Below are positions 10,913 through 21,683 of a stretch of DNA of 64,000 nucleotides, piece by piece. Made by a program: the position numbers and the translations under genes. This DNA is from Campanula takesimana. Taxonomy: Eukaryota; Streptophyta; Magnoliopsida; Asterales; Campanulaceae. The notes below the pieces were generated by a model. The model did no database searches. It worked only from the letters and a program-made list of their open reading frames with translations, and had not been told where the DNA came from. The stretch spans positions 1 through 64,000 of the forward strand of contig JAOWBW010002489.1 in NCBI GenBank assembly GCA_026119855.1, in the 5' to 3' direction. Positions within the stretch are counted from its first letter, which is position 1; each line of letters begins with the position of its first letter.

Positions 10913-11933
10913 GTAAGTTTCTCCCGTTTCTGCAAGATGTTGGTTAACAAAAACAATTTCTTTTTATGTTTTTAGTATTTTCAACAAGGGGGATGTCCTC
11001 GGAAACAATTAGATAACCTTAGAGTGTAATTTGGTTTTTTAGACAAGTTTCAAGTTGCACTTTGGTCCACTCATGTCTTGTGATAGCATGGGTTGGATCT
11101 TTTGGATGTTTATGTTAGAATAGTTCAATATGTTTGAACTTTTGGTATTCTGGTTGTAGAAACTGATGGATTTTTCCAAAGGTAACCTTATGATGTTGCA
11201 TCTTGAAAAAGATGTGTAAATAAAATAGGAATAGTTTAGAAGGACAACTAGTAAAAGTTGTTTCAAGAGTATGGTTTTGAAAGGAAGTAGTTTGAAAAAA
11301 GTAGCAAAATTATGCTATCAGTATGAATGGAAAGATGTTTTTATCTTTAAACTTTTGTCTTTGGTAGCATGTTAATGCTATAGCCAGTTGTAAATAGCTT
11401 GAGTTCACAAATTGAATAAAAACAAGATGGTAATAAATATGTATTAAAATACACTGGCCAAATTACAACTTAAACAAATGTGAAATACGTGCGCACGGGC
11501 GAAGGTGTATGAACCTTAAACTTAAGAAATATGTATAATCTTTAAACCTTTGAAAGGTGAAAACCTTTAAAACCTAAGTACAAGCTTTGAGAAAAGATGC
11601 ATAAGTTTAAACATCAAAGTGCTTACTTGAATATTTGAACAGGTTGAACTTTCATCCAACATATTGTCAGCAAGTTGACTGTTATCATTTTGAACAGCTA
11701 GATTGTTAACTTAGCAGATCATTTGAGCATGTTGGTCACGTTGACCTAAGTTGGAACTTTGAATTGCCTTGCAAAACAAACACATGTTAGGGGTGGGTGT
11801 TAGCTTGGCTAACACCCCTCCGATGCTTAAGTCAGTAAGTGTTTAATAAATATAAATAAATTGAAATAACAAAATTGAAATAAAGCTTACTGAATCATAC
11901 CTGATTTTCGAAATTGAATGGACAAGCTACAAC
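10913..11933. other. Non-coding 3' region of element A, with hairpin
   Basis: No plausible ORF. It holds a splice-like GTAAGT near 10912, an AATAAA-like word (about 11416), and the strong hairpin at 11795-11817. This is where transcripts of gag-pol (leftward) and of the antisense gene (rightward) would converge. Confidence 0.5.
11795..11817. other. Perfect 10-bp hairpin between convergent genes in A
   Basis: GGGTGTTAGC and GCTAACACCC are separated by only TTG; GC-rich for this AT-rich region. It lies 117 bp past the integrase stop. It might mark an RNA 3' end or a structural element; a small inserted MITE end is an alternative. Confidence 0.6.
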
Positions 11934-13148
11934 TTACATATAGTATTCTTTAAGATGGACTGCATTCCAACTTCTTGGTATCCTTGTGCCATCCAAGGTG
12001 GAGAGCCAATATGCACCCTTACCAGCTTCTGCGTCAACTAGGTAGGGACCTTCCCACTTGGCTGCAAGTTTGCCTACATTTAGTTCCCTCGTATTTTGAA
12101 ATACTTTTCTGAGGACCATGTCTCCAACTTGAAACCTTATGATCTGAACGTTCTTGTTATAAGACTTAGCAATTCTCTGCTGGTAGGCCGCCATCCTGAT
12201 CTTAGCTAAATCTCTTAATTCATCAATGGTGTCGAGATCTTCTGCAAGTACAATTTGGTTGTCCTCTGGAGTTATTAGCCCATATCTTGCTGTTGGGATG
12301 GACAATTCTACTGGTATCACAGCTTCGGTTCCAAATATCAAGGAGAAAGGAGTTTATCCAGTTGCAGTTTTAGGGGTGGTTCTATCTACCCATAATACTA
12401 GAGGCAGTTCTTCAACCCATCTGCCTTTTTTCTGATCGAGACGCTTCTTTAGGTTGTTCACAATCAACTTGTTGCTTGACTCTGCTTGACCATTAGCTTG
12501 AGGATGTACTGGTGTCGAAGTGATCAACTTGATTCCCCATCTTGTACAGAAATCTTGAGTCTTCTTGCTGATGAACTGGGAACCATTGTCACAAATAATT
12601 TCTGAAGGGACCCCAAATCTGCTAATGATATTTCTTTTCAAGAATGAAATCACTTCTTTATCTCTAACTGGCACGAAGGCCTCAGCTTCAATCCATTTTA
12701 AGAAGTAATCAGTCATAGCTAGCATGAACACTTACCCCCAGGTGCCTTAGGAAACTTTCCAACGATGTCCATTCCCATTGTATGAAGGGCCAAGGTGAAA
12801 GGATAGGATGAAGAGGCTCAGCAGGTTGGTGCAAGATGTTGCTGTGTCTCTGACAAGCATCACATTTCTGAACATATTTGATTGCATCCTAGCGCATAGT
12901 CCGCCAATAGTACCCTTTTCTTAATGCCTTGGAAGATAGTGACTTGCCCCTAGAATGATTGCCACATTCGCCATCATGTAGTTCTCTTAAGACCTGTTCA
13001 GCTTCTTGGGGCTCCAGGCATCTCATGTACAAACCTGTAAATGACTTACGAAACAGTACATTATCAATTAATATAAATCTTGATACCTTTATCCTGAAAG
13101 CTTTTATTTGACACCTTGTGGCACTGTCCCATCCTGCAGAAAATTTAA
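11934..13148 (-). pseudogene. Element A integrase (RNase H/IN junction to C terminus)
   Basis: On the minus strand from 13148: an N-terminal zinc-finger region with LRELHDGECGNHSRGKSL and GYYWRTM (13000-12890), a catalytic core with AMTDYFLKW (about 12712), CDNGSQF (about 12590) and NGQAESSNK (about 12500, catalytic Glu), and a C-terminal domain with VGDMVLRKV ... WEGPY ending in LKEYYM at 11934. An in-frame TAA at about 12353 and a break near 12731-12890 disrupt it. The left part joins, across element B, to the RT/RNase H frame that resumes at 36852. Confidence 0.85.
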
Positions 13149-13153
13149 TATGG
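13149..13153. repeat. Target duplication of B, left copy (TATGG)
   Basis: TATGG directly before the LTR start at 13154; the same five bases follow the right LTR at 36847-36851. This proves B inserted into the pol gene of A. Confidence 0.9.
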
Positions 13154-13338
13154 TGTAGATACCCCATTTTGGACGTTCATTTATGATCACACTACTTCTG
13201 TGTCTCGCCTTTGATTTGGGTCGAAACTCGTTAAGTTGGACATGTTTCGTTAAGTTTCTGACTGACTCCGTTAGTCAGGGGCCAAAATGAACATTAAAAC
13301 TACTACAGAGGGCAAATAGGAATTCCAGCACTGAGATG

Positions 13339-13371
13339 CCTCGTACGAGACATTGATGTCTCGTACGAGAC
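13339..13371. promoter_or_regulatory. Palindrome pair in B 5' LTR
   Basis: CTCGTACGAGA and TCTCGTACGAGA, centres 20 bp apart, with CATTGATG between. The copy in the 3' LTR has lost one CpG to CA. Confidence 0.6.
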
Positions 13372-13560
13372 ATCCCCCTTGACAGTCGGGTTTTTGGTCA
13401 GTTTCCTTGTTGATCTTAACCCCTTTTCTTGATAAACACTTACGAAATCCGGGAAAACCTATTGGACGATCCTAGAGTCCAAAAATACCTCTGTGGGAAT
13501 CAAGTCTTGGATTCCCATCACAACTTACCTTCTTGGCCAAAACCCTAGGTCTAAAACTCC

Positions 13561-13576
13561 TATAAATATAAAGGTT
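13561..13576 (+). promoter_or_regulatory. TATA box of element B LTR
   Basis: TATAAATATAAAGG is conserved in the 3' LTR at about 36227-36240. Confidence 0.65.
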
Positions 13577-14182
13577 CTTGAACTGAAAAGAGGCTAGAAT
13601 CCTCATTCACCCAAAAACCAATCCAAATCTGATCAAAGAGGTCCACATAATCAGTCCCTCTTCCTCACCCACGAAATTTAAGCCTCCACAATACCACTCA
13701 AGCCAATTTTATTGGAGATTCAAGGCCTTTAGTCAAGCCCATCCATAGCATTCTTGAAGAACGCTTAGGTAAAACTCTTTGTTTTTCTATCTTCTCATCT
13801 CCTTCTTTGTCTTTGAAGTAGTGTGATTCCATTAAAGGATCATCCTAGAGTCTCTCCAATCCATGGAGATGGTCTCGAAGCACATGATCCGACATCCCAA
13901 ATAAATAAGCAATTATTTATTTGTTTTTTTTCTCTTTTACATACATTTTGCATGATTTTGAAACAATGATGATGATTTCTTAGCAAGACCAATCCTAGAT
14001 TGGGTGAATTGGGTGCTCCTTGACCTTCCCAATTCATAACTTAACCCCCGAATCCAGATATCTCGGTCCGTGTTCCGACAACAACATGGTGGCGACTCTA
14101 AAACAATCAAAAAGGGTAAATTTAAGGATGAAAAGGTACCTTGAAGTCAAACAAAATACACAAAAAACCCGTGCGCAAACAG

Positions 14183-14200
14183 TGGTGACTCTGCTGGGGA
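14183..14200 (+). other. Primer binding site of element B
   Basis: TGGTGACTCTGCTGGGGA, one base after the LTR. This is the tRNA-Arg-type site characteristic of Ogre/Tat elements. Confidence 0.85.
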
Positions 14201-14295
14201 CTAGCACAGTAAGTGGGTTAGACTTGTGTCGAAAGAAATCATCGTTGTTTCAAAATTCTGCATTCTGTACTGTAATCTGTTCCTCAACTGAGATT

Positions 14296-14330
14296 CCTCA
14301 TACGAGGGATCCCTTGTCTCGTACGAGACA
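14296..14330. promoter_or_regulatory. Palindrome pair in B leader
   Basis: A degenerate CCTCATACGAGG and an intact GTCTCGTACGAGAC about 20 bp apart, just after the primer site. Confidence 0.6.
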
Positions 14331-15106
14331 TCTCAGCTCTGCCCGGCTGATCTGACTCTCTGGTTTGAAAAAGGATTTTCGTTTGGTTCAAACACGTATA
14401 CAGGGTTTCAGATTTGCTCCCCCTCTGTTTCTGAGTTTTAGGACCATCCTAACGACAAAGAAACTCCCCATATATTATAAGGCTAACCTTTGTTTTGCAG
14501 GAGTACTTGCTAAATGTTTCATTCTATGCTTTTCTTATGTTTGCCTTATGTGTGAACTACGACGGCCTGAGTTCCTCCACAAGAGGGAAACGTAGGCAGC
14601 CACTTGGCCCGGCCATTGCATGTTTTCATTTTTACTTTAAAAAAGAAAACTCTCTATTTTATCTTTGACACCTAGATCTTTACTCTCACACACGTGCACA
14701 CATGTAGAATAATTGCACTGCATACCCTATAAACCCGGGTCCCAATCGGAGAACGGATGTCGGTCACCACCCCCATTCTAATGAATGGCCCTCGCCGGTC
14801 TCTCCAAAGATGGTGTACCCACTCCGTGACACGCTCCTAGACTGTGTTCATGGGGAGCCTTAGCCGTAATCCTTGCATCAACCTCATGCATACATACTAA
14901 CTAATAAGACACTCCTTGAGACCGGTCGGTTCGATTCTTAGGGTTGTTTTAATCTTTGCCTAAGATAAAACATCTTTACAATCTATAATCCTCCCTTGTG
15001 ACTATGACGAATGTTCCTTCGGTAAAATGTTGAATAAAGGATTTTGAAAGAATGGAGAACCTCTCTACGGGAATCCGAGCTTGTGTTTTCTTACTTTCAC
15101 TATTCT

Positions 15107-15149
15107 GTGCGGGATTATGGATGCCATTTTGGCTTAGTTTCGACCGCAC
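15107..15149 (+). other. GTGCGG/CCGCAC hairpin in B leader
   Basis: GTGCGG (15107-15112) pairs with CCGCAC (15144-15149), with an inner GCC-ATTTT-GGC hairpin. The same layout is seen at 87-127. Confidence 0.5.
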
Positions 15150-15266
15150 CGTTCAACATGTCCCTTTCGGTTGTCCCTTAAAATTCGCAAGGTTTGATTG
15201 CATTAATGCGTTGTTTAACAAAGTGAAAAACAACTACGAAATCACTTAGGTTTGGTTAATTGAATG

Positions 15267-15371
15267 GTGGATTCTGATGAGAATATGGGACCCTTGCCCG
15301 AATTGTCCGTTTGGGAGAGTGCAATACAGGTGAAAAACAAGGGGCTCATATTCTAGGGTGACAAAATCCAC
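15267..15371 (+). other. Two-stem hairpin in B leader
   Basis: Outer stem GTGGATT (15267-15273) with AATCCAC (15365-15371). Inner stem GAATATGGGACCCTTG (15281-15296) with CAAGGGGCTCATATTC (15338-15353), 16 pairs with one G-U and one mismatch, around a 41-nt loop. The asymmetric internal loop carries TGATGA on one side and TAGGGTGAC on the other. Element E has the same architecture with different stem sequences (63729-63789). Confidence 0.6.
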
Positions 15372-15469
15372 TGTTCCAGGACGAACTAGAGTAGTAACCT
15401 CTCAAAATGGATTAAATTCCATCCGACCAATAGGGTTAAAATCTGCAAATCTGACTGTCTGGTTAGATG

Positions 15470-15482
15470 CCTCGTACGAGAC
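15470..15482. promoter_or_regulatory. Single palindrome copy upstream of B gag
   Basis: CCTCGTACGAGAC, about 205 bp before the gag ATG. Confidence 0.6.
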
Positions 15483-15684
15483 ATCTCTCCTTTTCTGTGA
15501 ATCTGTCGTGTTGGTCAACCCTGTTTCATAAAAGCCGACTTGTTGGGGCCCCATCCTGGATTTGACACAATTTCTGCACTCTAGGTCCGTCCGATCAGCA
15601 AGGTAGCTCCATACTCCCGACACAATCGCTTCAGTAATTTACATCCGTGATCCCACGACCAAGAGACTAGAAAAAGTTGCAGTA

Positions 15685-17387
15685 ATGGCCGGTACCCCCA
15701 TCACTGACTTGGAGACCGCCAAAGCCGTCATTGCACGACTTGAGCAGCAAGTTAGAGAACAAGCCGAAATTGCTGCCCGTGAGAATGATCGTCACACCAA
15801 AGACATAGACACCGTCCTGCAAGATCTCCAAGAATTCAAGAAGAGCAATAAGAAGTCGAAAACCCCCTCCAAAGACGGGGAGTCCCATGCTAAGAAAAGG
15901 AATAAGAGGGATGACGACTCCGACTCTGATTCAAATACATCCGACTCTTCCTCCTCCTCCGATGACGAGGATACTAAGGCAAGTGATAAGAAAAAGAAAG
16001 CTAGTGATGACACCAACTTCATCAACTCCGCCACTGCTGAGTTTCTCGAAAAGAGGTTTGCACATCTTGGTCTAGCAAAGGGATCCATCGTTCCATTTGA
16101 CCCCATTACGCTCCGCAAGTCAATCACTAAGCTACCACAAAAGTTCCGGACTCCTGACATAGCCAAGTTCAACGGCACTACCTGTCCTCATGTTCATGTT
16201 GAAACTTACACTTGGGCCATGCTTCCGATGAAAGTAGATGAAACCGTTTTGGCCCAAAGCTTTCCCCAAACTTTAGAGGGGGCGGCGAGGATTGGTACAT
16301 GTCCCTCCCCTTATCCACAAGGACCGATTGGGCTACCGTATGTGAGGTCTTCTAAAGGTGCTTCGAGGACAATACTACTTACCGTCCTACTAAAAGAGAC
16401 CTCGAGCAAATACAACAAGGTACTAACGAGACATTTGGTGACTTTGTCAAAAGGTGGAGATCCAAGCTCACCGAGATCGTTGATAGGCCAATTACGGACG
16501 ACCAAATGCACATCTTCCTGAAATCACTCCGTAATGAGTATGAGGACCGCCTCTCCGGTACTTTCTTCCCAAGCTTCTCTGAACTTCATAAAGCTGGTCT
16601 TCGACTAGATGACATCTTCAAAAGTAGGAAAGATGCTAAGAGAGATAGTGGATACCGCTACCCTAACAAAGGCTCTACTAGAAAAGACACATCTGTTAAT
16701 GCCATCGCTTTCAATAATTAAGGAAGGAGCAACTATTCCTCCGTCCCTCCACCCAACAAGGAAAAGAAGAAAGAGAGAGTCTAAAACAAATTGGAAGGTA
16801 TCACTCAAGGAGAGATCTTCGACATACTCGTAGAAGCCGGTAAGGTCGCACCAAGGAAGCCTCCTTCTACTCCAAGGGAACTACCCCCGAGTCATGTCCA
16901 TCATCTCTACTGTAAGTTCCACCAGTTCAGTGGTCACGACACCAATACTTGCAACCACCTCAAAGATGTGATTCAAGATCTCATAGATTCTAAGCAGCTA
17001 GGGGTTCCTAATGTAGTGACAAACCCTCTCCCAACTGCGGGAGGAGGGATCAATGTAATAGAAATAGCTAGTGAGAAAGAGGAGACTACTCGCCTAGTCC
17101 CAAATGTGGGCGAGAGCACTCCAACGTTTAATGATGAAGTTTCTTTCAGTTACATGTTGTCTCATAATCAAGTACTAAGTATGGAATATAACAAATTTGT
17201 GCGCAAAGGGGAAAACTTGCCATACTTCATGTTCTCTGAACCATGGATCGACCATAGGGGGAAGCGCCAACCGGGCTTCGAAATCTTCGGTGACTGTGAT
17301 CCATACTCGCTTGAAACAGAACCAATGCAATTCTCGTGGATACCTCGAGAATTAGGGGGTTCTAAGGCCGAAGCATTCAGTGAGTGA
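15685..17387 (+). pseudogene. Element B gag (frameshifted)
   Basis: The start at 15685 (MAGTPITDLETAKAVIARL) fits the family. The N-terminal part is a coiled coil, followed by a Lys-rich and then Asp/Ser-rich low-complexity stretch (residues about 65-105), and a capsid-like domain starting FRTPDIAKFNGTTCP (residue about 153). The frame shifts near 16285 and is regained at 16506-16721, then again near 16725-16790. The segment 16791-17387 carries the CCHC-like YCKFHQFSGHDTNTC (about 16910-16955) of Tat gags. Gag forms the particle and binds RNA. Downstream of 17040 the protein is less familiar. Confidence 0.8.
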
Positions 17388-18119
17388 GACTTTGTGTTGG
17401 GAGAAGACCTAATGCGCTAATTTCTCAACCTTTGCAAGCTAGAGAGCACTCGGATCAATGTAATAGACAAGGGGGACGCTCTGAACCAAGACTACACCAA
17501 GATCATCAAGAAGATTGACGAGCCTATCCAGAATTGGTATACAACTGGGGGACCCATAGCAAGTGAAGACTTCCTGATCAAGGAATTAGGATGTACTCCC
17601 CATCCCCATAGAGAAAGAAAATTTATAACTCTTACCCTAGAGTCAGATACCACTACCGATGAGCTCACCCAAGAGGACTTGGATGCCATCACGGAGCATG
17701 TATTCCCTTACTTTCTTAATGAAAAAATAGATCTTTCTGAGTATCCCGAGATTGCTAGCGTCCTAAATGATGAATTAACTAATAACTCTAACGAATTAGA
17801 TAATAATGAGTCATATGACGAGATAGATCAAGAAAACAAACAAATCTTAAAAGAAATTAATAAGCAAGTAGGTCTTCATGGCGGAAATGGTCCTATTAAC
17901 GCCGAAGAAATGCAAACAGTTAATTTGGGGACAGACGATGATCCGAAAGAGACCAAGATTGGCAGTTTCTTCAAAGGGGAAGACCGACAAGCCCTCATAG
18001 CGCTTCTCCGAGAATTCATAGATGTGTTCGCTTGGTCCTACAAAGATATGCCGGGGCTAATCAATTCGATTATTGAGCACAAGATACCGTTGCTTCTCGA
18101 TTCAAAGCCAGTCAAGTAG
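17388..18119 (+). pseudogene. Element B gag-pol linker, no clear protease
   Basis: An open frame from 17679 to 18119 (146 codons) is acidic and Asn-rich, ending with the pre-RT segment LLREFIDVFAWSYKDMPGL typical of Tat pol. The stretch 17388-17678 has at least one stop but recognisable family sequence. I could not find an aspartic protease motif (D-T/S/D-G followed by a hydrophobic run) between the CCHC motif and RT. Either it has been deleted, or it is too diverged to see. Confidence 0.55.
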
Positions 18120-19875
18120 AAACTCCGCAGAATTAAGCCAGAGTGGTCAGTACAAGTTAAACAAGAGATAGAGAAACTCCTGAGTGTTGGGTTCATCAAA
18201 GTGATAGAGTATCCAACCTGGTTGGCTAATACTGTGCAGGTTTCCAAGGAAAAAAATGGAAAAGTCTGTGTCTGAGTTGATTTCCGTGATCTCAACAGAG
18301 CATCTCCGAAAGATGATTTTCCTCTTCCCAATATAGACATGCTCGTTGACAATACTGTGAAATATGAAGTCCGCTCATTCGTAGATGGATTTGCCGGTTA
18401 CAACCAGATCCTCATGGCCGAGGAGGACCAACACAAAATAGCATTCACCACACCTTAGGGGACGTTCTGTTATACAATCATGCCATTCGGACTCAAAAAT
18501 GCCGGACCCACTTACCAAAGAGCTGTAACTGCGTTGTTCCATGATATGATACATAAAGAGATAGAGGTGTACATTGATGATATGATCATACACTCCAAAG
18601 GCTCCGATGGGAAGCACTTCGTCGACCTCAAAAAGTTCTTTGAGAGGTTGAGACACCACAAGGTGAGACTTTATCCAGCCAAGTGCACATTTGGGGTAGT
18701 GAAAGGAAAGGTCCTTGGGTACATGGTCACTGAGTGTGGTATAGAAGTAGACCCTTCTAAGATCAAAGCCATCATTGACATGCCTCCACCTAAGACGCAA
18801 AGAGAAGTCAAGGGATTCATGGGTCACCTTCAGTACATTAGTCGTTTCATTAATCAACTCACGACGATGTGCGAGCCCATTTTTAAGCTCCTCAAGAAGA
18901 ATGCATCCTTAGAATGGACTGAAGAGTGCCAAGAAGCCTTTGAAAAGGTTAAGGAATACTTAGTAAGTTTGCCAGTGTTGGCTCCACCGCATAAGGAAAA
19001 ACCATTGACCTTGTACCTCACAGTCAATGATACTGCATTAGGGGCTATGTTAGCACAAGAGCAACCCGATTCGAAGAAAGAGAATGTTGTGTACTTTGTC
19101 AGCCGTGGCTTCCAAGGGGCTGAATTAAATTACTCTGCATTAGAAAAGTCGTGTGCTGTACTGGTATGGGTAGCTGAGAGACTAAATCCGTATATGGAGG
19201 CGTTTCCTGTACAACTGATCGCAAGAATGGACCCAATGAAGTACATCTTTGAGAAGTCGCATGTCTCCTCTAGGAGAGCCAAATGGTACTTCATGCTCGC
19301 GGGGGTACGATATCACTTATATCACACAGAAATCCATGAGGGGAAGAGTCTTCGCGGATCATTTAGCCGAATTTCCATGCGATGAAGCAAAGGGGGAAGA
19401 CCCACGATTCCCTGATGAGGACATCATGACAATAGCAGAAAATAAATGGAAATTATTTTTCGATGGCGCAGCCAATAAACGGGGATATGGCATTGGCATG
19501 TTACTAGTAGATCCCTCAGATTTCTACACTCCACTCGCAATCCGCCTTAACTTTGAGGCCACTAACAATATTACCGAGTACGAAGATTGCATAGCGGGGA
19601 TTGAAGCAGCCTTAGAAAGAAATGTGACCGAACTAGAAGTGTACGGAGATTCACAACTTATAATCTATCAGTCACTCAAGAAGTGGAAGGTACAAGATCC
19701 TACACTCCAGAAATATAACGACCATCTCCAAGACTTGGTCAAACAGTTCAAAAAGGTCACTTTCTACTACCTTCCTAGAGATAATAACCGCTTAGCAGAC
19801 TTGCTAGCCATGCTAGCATCACTTGTGGAGATTCCCGAATGGACTGAGGTTAAAACCTTCAAAGTCACGAGGTGA
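18120..19875 (+). pseudogene. Element B reverse transcriptase and RNase H
   Basis: RT landmarks: PTWLANTVQVSKEKNGK (about 18210), VDFRDLNRASPKDDFPLP (about 18275), IMPFGLKNAGPTYQR (18477-18520) and the catalytic YIDDMI (about 18570-18590). The RT/RNase H connection follows to 19385, then RNase H with FFDGAANKRGYG (about 19458), TEYEDCIAGIEAAL (about 19572) and YGDSQLI (about 19640). Disruptions are TAG at 18117, TGA at 18274, TAG at 18457 and a frame change near 19370. Each of the three stops is explained by one C-to-T or G-to-A change. Catalytic residues are kept. Confidence 0.85.
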
Positions 19876-21188
19876 ATGACTCCCGCTTATTACTCAATCA
19901 TAGACCTACATGACTGCAAAGAAGAGTGTGGCTCTGCCTCCGTAAATACCTTGGATGATAAACCTTGGTATTATGATATATGGCGTTTCCTCCTAGATGG
20001 AACATTAAAGAGAAGATAGCCCTTAAACGGTTTGCCGCCCAATTCATTATTATAGGTGATCGCCTCTACAAGAAACACCACGAGCAGTGTCTACTTTGTG
20101 CCGACGAACACGAAGCCGTAGAAATCATGGACCAAGTCCATTAAGGAGTCTATGGAACCCACATGAATGGAAATATGCTAGCAAAGAAAGTCATCCGACT
20201 AGGGTACTACTGGGCCACAATGGAAGCCGACTGCACCGACATGGTTAAGAAATGCCATAAGTGCCAGATACACGCCAACTTGCAACATGCACCACCGTCC
20301 GTGTTATACCTCATGACATCCCCCTGGCCATTTTCTACATAGGGAATAGACGTCATTGGCAAAGTCTCACCAACAGACCATAATGGGCACTCATTCATGT
20401 TAGTCGCCGTTGATTACTTCACTAAATGGATCGAGGCTCAATCCTATAAGGTCTTGAATGCCAGAAAGGTGGCTGAGTTCATTAAGACCAACATCATATG
20501 CCGATATGGGGTACCTCATGAGATGATATCTGACAATGGCTCACACTTTGAGAAAGAATGCGACCAAATACTTGCAGAGTACAAAATAGAAAGACATCAG
20601 TCATCACCATACCGACCACAAACCAATGGAACAGTCGAAGCTGCTAACAAGACCATTGAGACCATCATTAGGAAAATGGCTAAGACTGGCAGAGACTGGC
20701 CCGACAAGCTACCTTTTACACTCTGGGGCTACCGTACCTCAATCTGTACCGCCACCGGTGAGACTCCCTACGCCTTAGCCTTTGGGATGGAAGCAGTGCT
20801 ACCAATCAAATTAGAAGTACCATCACTAAGGGTTCTCCTAGAAAACCAAGTGAATGAAGTCGCATGGTTAGACAGTCGTTATGAACAACTAGCCCTGCTA
20901 GATGAATGACGACTTCGAGCCGCCGAGCATATCCAAGCATATCAATGGAGAATGGCCCGAGCATTCAATAAGAAAGTTAAGTCTAGAAACATCAAAGAAG
21001 GGAACCTTGTCCTACGTGAACATCGTCCTGGGCCATTCAATCCTATGGGAAAGTGGGGACCAAGATGGATAGGCCCTTACATAGTCAAGAAGGTATTCTT
21101 CGAAGGAGCGGTACAACTCACAGACCTAGATGGAGATCAACTGCTGAAGCCCGTCAACATGGACAAGCTGAAGAAGTACTACTCATAG
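19876..21188 (+). pseudogene. Element B integrase
   Basis: The zinc-binding N terminus (HMNGNMLAKKVIRLGYYW ... CHKCQIHAN) is at 20160-20290. The catalytic core has VDYFTKW (about 20410), SDNGSHF (about 20530) and NGTVEAANK with the Glu (about 20628). The C-terminal domain is at 20890-21188, ending in MDKLKKYYS. Stops occur near 19873, 20143, 20341 and 20908. The core between 20397 and 20907 is uninterrupted. It would insert element cDNA into chromosomal DNA. Confidence 0.85.
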
Positions 21189-21220
21189 TTCCGTCCCCTA
21201 TTTCAAAAAAAAATGGGGTT

Positions 21221-21325
21221 CGCTAGGTTGAAAACCCGCAAGGGCGGCCTAGGCAAAAATTAGAGCAGAGAGCACGAGAGAAGATGCCCGCTAGATTGAA
21301 AACCTGAAAGGGCGGTCTAGGCAAA
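21221..21325 (+). repeat. Duplicated hairpin after B integrase
   Basis: Two imperfect copies, about 21221-21262 and 21289-21329, share GCTAG-TTGAAAACC...AGGGCGG-CTAGGCAAAAAT. In copy 1 CTAGG pairs with CCTAG; in copy 2 CTAGA pairs with TCTAG, a compensatory change. They lie between the integrase stop (21188) and the end of the antisense gene (21684). Confidence 0.65.
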
Positions 21326-21369
21326 AATCAGGGTGTGCATAAAAATAATAATAATAATATATAGGGGAC

Positions 21370-21405
21370 AGTCTCGTACGAGACACCCATGTCTCGTGCG
21401 AAACA
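21370..21405. promoter_or_regulatory. Palindrome pair downstream of B integrase
   Basis: GTCTCGTACGAGAC (21371-21384) and a decayed GTCTCGTGCGAAAC (21391-21404), 20 bp apart. Confidence 0.6.
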
Positions 21406-21683
21406 TGTCAGTCAGCAGACATAATTTTCTCTTTCTTAAACAAGAACTACGATGACCTGAGCTCCTTTTTTAATTGATGTAAAAGGAGAACATAGGCAGC
21501 CTTTTGGTCCGGTCTATTCAATAAATAAAATCAAAATCTTGTTTTCTTATTAATTGAATGCATTTCAAGAAAGCAATAAGAAAATTTCTAACATGAATAC
21601 CAACTTTCAAAAGAAAAATAAATAAAATACTAAAAATTTAAACATTGGTCTATCTATGGCAATCTCTCGATACTCCTAAGGAT

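Larger units (their letters stand above)
13154..14181 (+). repeat. Element B 5' LTR
   Basis: It starts TGTAGATACCCCATTTTGG and ends GTGCGCAAACA. It contains a pair of the TCTCGTACGAGA palindromes (13339-13371) about 190 bp upstream of a TATA box (13561-13576, TATAAATATAAAGG). Aligns end to end with 35819-36846. Confidence 0.9.
14201..15684 (+). other. Untranslated leader of element B
   Basis: About 1.5 kb without a convincing ORF. It contains palindrome copies at 14316-14330 (with a degenerate partner at 14296-14307) and 15470-15482, and two potential RNA hairpins (15107-15149 and 15267-15371) that have counterparts elsewhere in the window. Long leaders are normal for Ogre/Tat elements. Confidence 0.7.

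Noticed and set aside
14915..14945. Box-B-like GGTTCGATTC suggesting a tRNA or SINE
   Set aside because: No tRNA cloverleaf, A box, A-tail or duplication around it; it is in the leader of element B.
15792..16178. A 128-codon Ser/Glu-rich ORF on the minus strand
   Set aside because: Shadow of the Asp/Ser/Lys-rich part of element B gag.
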